In this document: piece after piece, positions 13,448-20,061 of the stretch
How the letters are laid out: every line of letters starts with the position of its first letter
Numbering within the stretch: position 1 is the stretch's first letter
From: JASKKU01 sp964416905
GTDB lineage: Archaea > Nanobdellota > Nanobdellia > Woesearchaeales > JASKKU01
Length of the DNA: 21,578 nt
Assembly (NCBI GenBank): GCA_964416905.1
Contig: CAYQFL010000012.1
Location: 1-21,578 of the forward strand
Reading direction: 5' to 3'
Notes under the pieces: generated by a model
What the model was told of the DNA's origin: nothing
Database searches by the model: none
Seen by the model: only the letters and a program-made list of their open reading frames with translations
Program-made: the position numbers and the translations under genes

Positions 13448-13471
13448 TCTTATTTAAAACACCATATCATA

Positions 13472-14749
13472 ATGAAAGACGATGTGCTTGTTGATTCAGG
13501 GATGCATGATAATTTCACAAAAGGTTCTGAGATTTTGAAATTAAAAAACAAATTTGTGATAAATGAGGTTTTTATTAGGTTCCTCCTTGTTTTTGTTTCA
13601 GCTCAGTTTATTGATCTTTTAGTGTATCATTACACGAGGTCCTTTGTTTATGTTTCTCTGGTTGCTTTATTCCAAGTAATTTTCTCTTTTATATTTAGTT
13701 CATTATCTTATAGCTTCAAGGTTAAAAAAACAACAATTTTCTTAGCTATTGTTTTATTAAGCGTTTCACTCTTTTCGTTCGGTTATCTTTATGTTTTACA
13801 GAAAGATTCAATTCTCATTTTTGCAGTTATTATCCCTGCGCTTTTTAGTTTTTTATCTTTTGATTTGAATGAATTTAAGAAATCTCTTTTAAAGCACGAG
13901 ATAGTTTCTGTTTTTCTAAGGTCTATGAATCAGATAGGGGTACTTTTAACTTCTTCCCTTTTTGTGTTATTTTCATTTTTGATAGATGTTCTGCCTACAA
14001 AACAGAGTTTAACAGCCAAATTTGATTTGGTTAGGATCTTAGCAGTTAATGATTTTTATTTGATATTTGTGTTAGGTGGTTTTGTTGCTTTGATTTATTC
14101 ACTTTTCTTCTTTTTTAATTCAGGGAAACTTGAGAGAAAGCAGATTAAACTTTTCAACCTCTCGCTTTTTAGAAAAGACCCTTTGGTTCTCCTTTATGCA
14201 TTTTTTAATTCAATTTTGAATGTATCTCTAATTTTTGTTGGACCTTTCTTATTTCTAAGTTTAAATTATCTTAAGTACAGGTTTACAGCAGTCAGCTTAA
14301 TTTTGTCTTTGGCAATGGTATCATCAGTCATTTCTCCAAGAATTGTATATAACAATCTAAAGAGGTATGGTGATTTCTTTGTGGGTATTCTTGGCATATT
14401 GCTATTTTTGTCCCTTCCAATTGTGATGATATTCTTTAAGGAAAACTTGCTATATGTTACTCTTGGGATTTACTTAGGAACTTTGGGTTCTTCAATTGCA
14501 AGTTATTCTTTTGAATATATGCTTGCTAGGAAATATCGTGGTGAAGACTTTGTTAAATCAAAATTCATAGTTCATAGTATGACGACTTTTTATACAGCCC
14601 TTATTTTGTTATTCTCGTCTTTTAGCCTTTTAGCTTTTCCTTTAGATTTAATCTATAAATTGCTTTTATCATTTGCAGTTTTTGCGTTCATTTTTTATAT
14701 TTTCCAAAAGTTCTATTTTTTCAGGAGCAAATCTTCAGAAAGTTTTTAA
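13472..14749 (+). CDS. MFS-like twelve-helix membrane protein
   Basis: A 425-residue integral membrane protein. About 30 hydrophilic residues lead into roughly twelve hydrophobic segments in two groups of six. Between them, near residues 210-240, is a basic cytoplasmic loop (GKLERKQIKLFNLSLFRKDP). This 6+6 layout with a central loop is that of major facilitator transporters, but the usual GxLaDrxGrr signature is not evident, so it is either a divergent MFS member or an unrelated twelve-helix protein. The sequence is very rich in Phe, Leu and Ser. The substrate is unknown. The pilin-like gene follows 23 bases after the stop, so the two may be cotranscribed. Confidence 0.6.
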   Translation: MKDDVLVDSGMHDNFTKGSEILKLKNKFVINEVFIRFLLVFVSAQFIDLLVYHYTRSFVYVSLVALFQVIFSFIFSSLSYSFKVKKTTIFLAIVLLSVSLFSFGYLYVLQKDSILIFAVIIPALFSFLSFDLNEFKKSLLKHEIVSVFLRSMNQIGVLLTSSLFVLFSFLIDVLPTKQSLTAKFDLVRILAVNDFYLIFVLGGFVALIYSLFFFFNSGKLERKQIKLFNLSLFRKDPLVLLYAFFNSILNVSLIFVGPFLFLSLNYLKYRFTAVSLILSLAMVSSVISPRIVYNNLKRYGDFFVGILGILLFLSLPIVMIFFKENLLYVTLGIYLGTLGSSIASYSFEYMLARKYRGEDFVKSKFIVHSMTTFYTALILLFSSFSLLAFPLDLIYKLLLSFAVFAFIFYIFQKFYFFRSKSSESF

Positions 14750-14772
14750 GTAAGTAAGGTACGTGTGAAATT

Positions 14773-15270
14773 ATGTTAAGGTCAGTTAGCAATAAAAAGG
14801 CGATGTCGCCGTTAATCGCATTAATTATTCTTGTTTCGATAGCTGTTTCTCTCGGGGTTCTGGTAATTAATATTATAAACTTAATTACAGCTCAGGAACC
14901 TAATATTGCTTTGTGTGGGGATGTTGATTTTAATATTAAGAGGTTTAAAGATACTTACTTTTTGTGTGTCGAGGACGGAAACAGATTGTCTTTTGTTATC
15001 GAGAACACAGGCAAAAAAGAAATAGCGTCTTTTAAGATATCTGTAGTAGGCTCTTCAAAAAGTTATTCTAAAGATTTAGAAGCCAATCTCGCTCCAGGTG
15101 ATTTATTAGATAAACGACAATCTCCTCTTCCATATGGTTTGGTTGGAATTCTTTATGAGGTTAAAATTTTGCCATATATACGATTAGAAGGAAGTGATAA
15201 ACTGTTTGCTTGTACTGAGAAAGCCAAAAGTTATGTTGACCTCCCTAAATGCAGCGTATTAAAGGTTTAA
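14773..15270 (+). CDS. Archaeal type IV pilin-like protein (Pilin_N type)
   Basis: A 165-residue protein with the class III signal peptide of archaeal pilins. A short basic leader (SNKKA) is followed by MSPLIALIILVSIAVSLGVL, a hydrophobic helix at about 11-38. By analogy with Pilin_N (PF07790) proteins, a PibD-type peptidase would cut after Ala10. The rest is a compact beta-rich head with four cysteines (48, 65, 147, 160), an even number that could form two disulfides. The head includes a FVIENTGKKEIASFKISV segment, an arrangement common in archaeal pilins. No pilus ATPase, membrane platform or peptidase gene is nearby, so it is more likely a minor or surface-adhesion pilin than part of a complete local pilus operon. 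Upstream GTGTGA may serve as a weak ribosome site. Confidence 0.75.
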   Translation: MLRSVSNKKAMSPLIALIILVSIAVSLGVLVINIINLITAQEPNIALCGDVDFNIKRFKDTYFLCVEDGNRLSFVIENTGKKEIASFKISVVGSSKSYSKDLEANLAPGDLLDKRQSPLPYGLVGILYEVKILPYIRLEGSDKLFACTEKAKSYVDLPKCSVLKV

Positions 15271-15357
15271 TATCCTTGTTTTCTTTTCAAAAGTTTTATA
15301 TTTAAATACGTTTCAATAAATTATAGAATCTCATAAAATAAAGTTTATTTACAAAAA

Positions 15358-16143
15358 ATGATAGAAGCAAAGCAGATCATTTCATGGTTTAAAGAAGATA
15401 CTTCTTTGAGCTGGCGTGACATTATCTACAGGATTGTTAAGGAGAACAACATTGATCCCTGGGACGTTGATGTTTCGTTACTGGCTAAAGAATATCTTAA
15501 TACCTTGAGAGTTTTGCAGGAATTAGATTTCCAGCTTTCAGGAGATATTATTTTAACAGCAGCAATTCTGTTGAAATATAAATCTAAGAAACTAATTGAG
15601 GAGAATCTTAAGAATTTTGAAGAATTGCTCTCTTCAGCAGAGGAGGAGCCAAACTTTTTTGTTCCGGATTTCTTTGGAATGCCTGTTGATACAATGGACT
15701 CCTCTTATTCTTACTCTGAATCTTTTGATGAAAATAGCGATTCAGGTTTGTTGTTGAAACCGAGGATTCCTCAATCTAGGAAGAGGAAGGTTTACCTGAA
15801 TGATTTGATAGATGCTTTGGAGAACGCTTTAAGTGTTAAGAAAAAGCATTATTCTGCTTCATTAAACAGATCTCAAGAAACCATCTACGAAAAAAAGTCA
15901 TTATTTGACATAAGGGCTATTGTTAACCAGGTATTCGAAAAATTGCTTTCTATGTTCAAGAAGCTTAATACAAAAAAGATAACTTACAGCAGTTTGGTTA
16001 CTGATTCTAAATCTGAGAAAATACAGACTTTTATGGCTTTGGTTCATTTAGATTTTCATCAGAAAGTTGAGCTTGAGCAGGATGAGAGCTTTGGGGAAAT
16101 AGCAATCTACTTGAAAGATAAAGAGAACAACATAAAAATCTAA
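15358..16143 (+). CDS. scpA: Segregation and condensation protein A (kleisin)
   Basis: A 261-residue kleisin subunit that bridges the heads of an SMC dimer in chromosome condensation and segregation. The N-terminal domain shows the family pattern SWRDIIYRIVKENNIDPWDV followed by VSLLAKEYL and the helix GDIILTAAILLKYKSKKL. The middle, about 95-185, is acidic and Ser-rich and then basic, as expected for the flexible linker. The C-terminal winged helix at about 185-258 (VFEKLLSMFKK, KIQTFMALVHLDFHQKVELEQDESFGEIAIYL) is the part that binds the SMC head. Length is normal. No smc or scpB gene is seen next to it. The stop codon overlaps that of the converging iron-sulfur gene by four bases. Confidence 0.92.
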   Translation: MIEAKQIISWFKEDTSLSWRDIIYRIVKENNIDPWDVDVSLLAKEYLNTLRVLQELDFQLSGDIILTAAILLKYKSKKLIEENLKNFEELLSSAEEEPNFFVPDFFGMPVDTMDSSYSYSESFDENSDSGLLLKPRIPQSRKRKVYLNDLIDALENALSVKKKHYSASLNRSQETIYEKKSLFDIRAIVNQVFEKLLSMFKKLNTKKITYSSLVTDSKSEKIQTFMALVHLDFHQKVELEQDESFGEIAIYLKDKENNIKI

Positions 16144-16559
16144 CAGCAGTAGAATTCTTCTTGCTCTTCTTTATTTATATCAAATGGAACATCGTGCTCT
16201 TTCATGTTTTTAATGAATTCTTTATTTTCTTTAAGTTCTTCGCCTTGTTTAACAAGAATTTCCCTAATACTTCTAAAGGTTTCAACAAGTTCAAGGTTGC
16301 TTGGGCAAATCTGTTGGCATGCTCCACAAAGCGTGCAAGCGTAAAATATTTTTGGATGAATTTTATTTAAGTCAACAAGGGTATTTTTCCCTCTTGCAGA
16401 ATACGCTTCGTTTAGAAGTGTGTTGAAAACTGGGCAAATCTCTTTGCATAAACCGCATTTTGAACACAGCTCTAGTTTTTGCTTTAATTCCTTAAGCTTT
16501 GATTCTAATTCATTGTTTAAATTAAAGTTTTTTTCTTGATTTTCTTGTGCTGGGCTCAT
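16140..16559 (-). CDS. Two-cluster 4Fe-4S ferredoxin-type subunit of a 2-hydroxyacid dehydrogenase
   Basis: A 139-residue iron-sulfur protein. Two complete 4Fe-4S motifs are visible, Cys32-Cys35-Cys38-Cys42-Pro (LCSKCGLCKEICPVF) and Cys75-Cys78-Cys81-Cys85-Pro (YACTLCGACQQICPSNL). The spacing and the ARGK segment between them match the N-terminal half of GlcF/GlpC/LutB-type proteins. The CCG half of GlcF is missing here and is encoded separately at 17789-18541. It should pass electrons from the FAD subunit to the CCG subunit or an outside acceptor. The protein ends in FYCC, two terminal cysteines not expected in this family. It is the last gene of the four-gene unit, 18 bases after the FAD gene, and overlaps scpA tail to tail. 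Confidence 0.88.
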   Translation of the reverse strand: MSPAQENQEKNFNLNNELESKLKELKQKLELCSKCGLCKEICPVFNTLLNEAYSARGKNTLVDLNKIHPKIFYACTLCGACQQICPSNLELVETFRSIREILVKQGEELKENKEFIKNMKEHDVPFDINKEEQEEFYCC

Positions 16560-16577
16560 TTTTCTCTAACTAATTGT

Positions 16578-17768
16578 TTATTTTCTTTGTTTTAATGAAT
16601 TAAAAAGTTCCCTGTTGAAGATATTATTTGGGTCATATTTGGCTTTTAACTCTATAATTTTTAGTGTAAATTCCTTAGGTGAAAATTCAATTTTTTTTAA
16701 TCCAATGCCATGTTCGCCTGAAACCCTGCCGTTTAGTTCTTTAACTAACAAGTACATTTTATTAATTAGCTCTTTTTGGTCTTTTCTAAAGCAGGGATGA
16801 ATTATCCCTGAGCCTATGTGGCCAAAGTAGGGTATGTTATTTTTTTCTAAGAATTCTAGGAATTCACTTAGGTTTTGTTCAGGGATTTGCGGGTCTTCAA
16901 TTAAAATATAGCCTCTTTCAGCAAGTGTAGGATATGCTTTTTCTCTTGCTCTAATCCTATTCTCATACTCTTCACAGTTATCAACAGCTTCATTTGATTC
17001 AAGCCCAATGAGCAAGATTATCTTCTCTTTTTTTAGCAACAAATTGCTGCAGTTTTTATCTAAGACTTCAAGCATAATTGTTTGGTTGTTTTTTTTGTAT
17101 TCAAGCATTTTATTAATCATGCTTTGAACATCATCAAACTCTTTATACTCTACCTTTATCTTTGGGATTTCTGTTAGCTTTAGCTTTACTTTTGTAATCA
17201 GTCCGAGCATGCCTTCTGTACCAACAATTTCTTTTGATTCTACCTCTTTTCCATAACCGTCAATGAACCAGACATTTTCAATCCAATGCTCAACTTTGCC
17301 AAACTTCATACTCCAATTGCCTGCAGAATTGCAGTTAATCATTCCTCCAATAGTGCAAACTCTATGAGATGAAGGAATGACCGGAAAAATAGTCTTTTTT
17401 AGGTTATTGTTTAATTCAGCACAAATAACTCCAGGTTCAACAACCGCAGTTTTATTTTCTTCATCAATCTCTAGGAGTTTATTAAGCTTTGAAAAATCAA
17501 CAATGACCTCATTACTCAATGAGTTGCCAACGAGGTTTGTGCCAGAACCTCGCGCTGTTATACTAAAATTGTACTTTGAGCTTAGCTTAACAATTTCAAT
17601 AAGCTCCTCTTTGCTTTTTGGAAATAAAACAAGGCTAGGAATCCTTTGGATAGTGCTTGCATCTATGCTATATGCGAAAGTTTCTATATCTTGATCTATG
17701 GTAAGATACTCTATTTTATTCTTAAATTCATCCTTTAATCTGTTTAAGTTTATATTTTGCTTTGTCAT
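16578..17768 (-). CDS. FAD-binding 2-hydroxyacid dehydrogenase subunit (GlcD/D-LDH-like)
   Basis: A 396-residue flavoprotein of the FAD-linked oxidase (PCMH) family. It is expected to oxidise a D-2-hydroxyacid such as glycolate or D-lactate to the 2-oxoacid. FAD-binding motifs are ARGSGTNLVGNS at 72-83, SSHRVCTIGGMINCNSAGNW near 133-152 and VGTEGMLGLIT near 182-192. The C-terminal domain has FGHIGSGIIHPCF and GRVSGEHGIGLKK, with GEHGIG at 351-356, a substrate- and metal-binding hallmark of GlcD and D-LDH. It is shorter than bacterial GlcD (about 500 residues), mainly in the central substrate domain. It lies between the genes for the two iron-sulfur subunits. The substrate cannot be fixed from sequence. 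Confidence 0.92.
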   Translation of the reverse strand: MTKQNINLNRLKDEFKNKIEYLTIDQDIETFAYSIDASTIQRIPSLVLFPKSKEELIEIVKLSSKYNFSITARGSGTNLVGNSLSNEVIVDFSKLNKLLEIDEENKTAVVEPGVICAELNNNLKKTIFPVIPSSHRVCTIGGMINCNSAGNWSMKFGKVEHWIENVWFIDGYGKEVESKEIVGTEGMLGLITKVKLKLTEIPKIKVEYKEFDDVQSMINKMLEYKKNNQTIMLEVLDKNCSNLLLKKEKIILLIGLESNEAVDNCEEYENRIRAREKAYPTLAERGYILIEDPQIPEQNLSEFLEFLEKNNIPYFGHIGSGIIHPCFRKDQKELINKMYLLVKELNGRVSGEHGIGLKKIEFSPKEFTLKIIELKAKYDPNNIFNRELFNSLKQRK

Positions 17769-17788
17769 TTTGTGTTGTGTTTAAAATA

Positions 17789-18541
17789 TCATATCTTGCA
17801 AGCTTTAATGATTATTTGTGAAAGTTCATACACTGGGATTTTATCTGAGTTTTCTTTTAGGTGAAGATAACATAAAGGGCAGGTCGTGATGATGGCATCA
17901 ACATTAATTTCCTCTGCTTGCTCAACTCGTTTTTTAGCAATCCTCTTTGATAATTCTTTATTTGTTGTTCTTAAACCGGCACCGCCACCACAACAGAAAG
18001 AATATTCTTTAGAAAAACGCATTTCTTTTAGTTCTTTGATACATTTCTTAATAATTTCTCGAGGTTCTTCGTAAATGCCTGAATGCCTTCCAAGATGGCA
18101 AGGATCATGGTACGTAGCAATTATTCCAAGTTTATCATGGATTCTTAACTTATCAATGTTCTCTTGGATTAATTGCGTGATATGAATCACTTCAATCCCT
18201 TGCTTGTTCCATTTATCGTATTTGCTGTATTGTTTGCTGAAGGTGTGATAACACGCGGGGCAGTTTGTAACAATTCTCTTGATGTTTCTTGATGAAAAAT
18301 ATTCAATATTTTTATCAATCTGCTGCTCAAACACCTCTTTATAGCCAGCATTTAAAGCAGGGGAACCACAGCATTTGATTTGGTCAACAACAATATAGTC
18401 TAGTCCTAATAAGTCAAGTATTTTAATATAATTCTCTTCTAACTCTTTACCAACAAACCTTGTTAAGCATCCTGGATAATAAGCAATATTTCCTCTGTTG
18501 GCCTTTGAAAAGATATTTTTAATTGATTGGAAGATTTTCAT
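17789..18541 (-). CDS. CCG-domain iron-sulfur subunit (HdrB/LutA/GlcF C-terminal type)
   Basis: A 250-residue protein with two CCG (DUF3400/HdrB-like cysteine-rich) domains. The first has Cys25, Cys57-Cys58, Cys94 and Cys97 (YYPGCLTRF, IKCCGSPA, TNCPACYHTF). The second has Cys148, Cys183-Cys184, Cys221 and Cys224 (YHDPCHLGRH, FCCGGGAGL, TTCPLCYLHL). Both motifs are complete. Such domains carry unusual Fe-S clusters in heterodisulfide reductase, succinate:quinone reductase type E, LutA and GlcF and handle electron transfer or thiol chemistry. It matches the second half of a normal GlcF. No membrane segment is seen, so it is cytoplasmic or peripheral. It is second in the unit, 12 bases after the thioredoxin-CcdA fusion gene. 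Confidence 0.9.
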   Translation of the reverse strand: MKIFQSIKNIFSKANRGNIAYYPGCLTRFVGKELEENYIKILDLLGLDYIVVDQIKCCGSPALNAGYKEVFEQQIDKNIEYFSSRNIKRIVTNCPACYHTFSKQYSKYDKWNKQGIEVIHITQLIQENIDKLRIHDKLGIIATYHDPCHLGRHSGIYEEPREIIKKCIKELKEMRFSKEYSFCCGGGAGLRTTNKELSKRIAKKRVEQAEEINVDAIITTCPLCYLHLKENSDKIPVYELSQIIIKACKI

Positions 18542-18553
18542 TTTTCGATGGAT

Positions 18554-19846
18554 TTAAAAAATGATTTTTAGCAGATAAATACCTAAAGCGATTAAAACTA
18601 AGCCCATGATTAATCTGAAGATTTTCCTATACTTCATTCTTACAGAGTCAACATCGCTAATATCTTTGCCTTTTAACACAAAGTATACTATGAGTATTAA
18701 TGGAAGGACAAAGATAAAATTATAGACGATTAATATTGTAATTATCCCTAAGAAGCTTATGTGATTTAAAGCTAATAGTGAAATGAAGCCTGCATACATT
18801 ATCCCTGAGCAGGGGAATTCGATTAAAGTTATAATAAACCCTAAAGCAATTATTGATGGTAAAGATAGTTTTTGGATAAGTTTTATTACTCTTTCCTTAG
18901 ATTTTTTAGATAATGAAAAACTTATTCCTTTACCATATGCGAAGAAATCTTTTATGTTGACAGCTCCTGCAAAGATTACTATTATTGCAACAGCTAAGAT
19001 TACATAAAATCCAATAGCACTGTTTATTGCAGTTGAGGTCTTAGTTATCACTGCATTTAATCCTAATGCAAGTAATACTCCTATTATAAAATAAGAGATG
19101 TAGATTGTTATGATGTAAATAATGCTGTACTTTTTGATTCTTTTTTTAGCTTTGAATAACATTAACTGTGATATCAAGAGCGCAAGAACAGACATTATGC
19201 ATGGATTTATAGAGTCTGCAAGGGCTGTAACTAAAACGAGCCATGCTATCCTAAGAGGAGTTAGCTTAATTTGATTTTTGTTGTTCTCGGAATTAAATGC
19301 ATCAGCATTATCCGTTTTGTTGATTAAAGTGACTTGAGTTTTGTTCATTTCATTGGATAAATTTGAATTGCTTGTATTGTCTCCTACTGTTTCTCCTTCT
19401 ATTAGTTTATTAACGTAATTGATAATTGGTGAGTCCCCGTGAAAGATCTCGCTTTCACTTAAGTCAGAATTATCTTTAATTACAATTAATGTTGGAACAA
19501 CACCATAACGGAATCCGGGTTTGTTCTTGTAGAACTCGCAAAAATCCAGGAATAACATTTGATACTCTGGATCATCAACCTGGACTTTTATGACATGATA
19601 CTCTGAAGTATTCAAGTTATCGAGGACTTTGCTTTCTAAAACTTTCTCACAGTGCGGACATCTTTTAGAGTAGAAGAAAATTAAGTTTGTTTTTTCAGGT
19701 TCAAGGTTTGCTTCCAGAAAGCTTTTTGTTTGTTCTGTTACCTCTGATGAAAAGGTTAGGTTGGCATTTAAAAGCATGCTTAAAAACAGAACTGCAGTAA
19801 AAATTCCAATCACTGTAGTAAAACTCAACTTTTTGTTTGTTCTCAT
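18554..19846 (-). CDS. Thioredoxin-CcdA (DsbD-like) membrane fusion protein
   Basis: A 430-residue membrane redox protein. A signal anchor lies at about 10-30, followed by a thioredoxin-fold domain with Cys63-Pro-His-Cys66 and cis-Pro118 (GVVPTL), predicted to face outwards. A linker at about 150-192 carries four N-X-S/T sites (N157, N162, N168, N176). The rest, 198-430, is a six-helix CcdA-like domain with the two redox cysteines in equivalent half-repeats, Cys216 (ADSINPCIMSV) and Cys346 (LIEFPCSGIM). In this family electrons pass from cytoplasmic thioredoxin through the membrane cysteines to an outside thioredoxin domain. The gene has a strong AGGAGG ribosome site and leads the four-gene unit. 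An isomerase/reductase role for surface disulfides is likely but inferred. Confidence 0.9.
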   Translation of the reverse strand: MRTNKKLSFTTVIGIFTAVLFLSMLLNANLTFSSEVTEQTKSFLEANLEPEKTNLIFFYSKRCPHCEKVLESKVLDNLNTSEYHVIKVQVDDPEYQMLFLDFCEFYKNKPGFRYGVVPTLIVIKDNSDLSESEIFHGDSPIINYVNKLIEGETVGDNTSNSNLSNEMNKTQVTLINKTDNADAFNSENNKNQIKLTPLRIAWLVLVTALADSINPCIMSVLALLISQLMLFKAKKRIKKYSIIYIITIYISYFIIGVLLALGLNAVITKTSTAINSAIGFYVILAVAIIVIFAGAVNIKDFFAYGKGISFSLSKKSKERVIKLIQKLSLPSIIALGFIITLIEFPCSGIMYAGFISLLALNHISFLGIITILIVYNFIFVLPLILIVYFVLKGKDISDVDSVRMKYRKIFRLIMGLVLIALGIYLLKIIF

Positions 19847-19854
19847 TTTGGATG

Positions 19855-19860
19855 CCTCCT
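19855..19860 (-). promoter_or_regulatory. Strong Shine-Dalgarno site of the redox unit
   Basis: AGGAGG on the minus strand lies about eight bases before ATG 19846. It is the only full AGGAGG site found upstream of a gene here and implies a transcript with a leader; the best TATA-like match is CTTTAATAAAA on the minus strand at about 19907-19917. Confidence 0.65.
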
Positions 19861-19941
19861 GTGAACTTTAAGCTATGATTTTTATTAACATTAATTATTG
19901 TGATTTTTTTATTAAAGCAAGCTGATTTATTTATATCATTC

Positions 19942-19981
19942 TGAAACAATTTATAAAGCTTTGTTTCAAAAAATGAAACAA
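19942..19981 (+). promoter_or_regulatory. TGAAACAA inverted repeat around a TATA box plus a third copy
   Basis: TGAAACAA (19942-19949) and TTGTTTCA (19961-19968) are perfect 8-base inverted arms around TTTATAAAGCT, and a third direct copy lies at 19974-19981. The enclosed TTTATAAA is symmetric and could drive either the leftward redox unit or a rightward transcript. This looks like the operator region of the divergent intergenic space between the redox unit and deoxyhypusine synthase. Confidence 0.5.
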
Positions 19982-20022
19982 CATTGGATTTTTGGCTTTC
20001 TAAGGGTTTATTTATTCATAAT

Positions 20023-20032
20023 CTTTATAAAT
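20023..20032 (+). promoter_or_regulatory. TATA box for deoxyhypusine synthase
   Basis: CTTTATAAAT is centred about 34 bases before ATG 20062, leaving a leader of only a few bases. It fixes the start at 20062. Confidence 0.5.
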
Positions 20033-20061
20033 TAGTTTGGGTTTTGCATTCTTGTGAGAAT

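Noticed and set aside
16140..18541. Frameshifted or broken glcF gene
   Set aside because: The two halves are separated by a complete gene, both have full cysteine motifs and both have their own start codons.
19984..20061. Twenty-six-codon N-terminal extension of deoxyhypusine synthase
   Set aside because: It would start from TTG upstream of the promoter and has no resemblance to the family; ATG 20062 is preceded by a TATA box.
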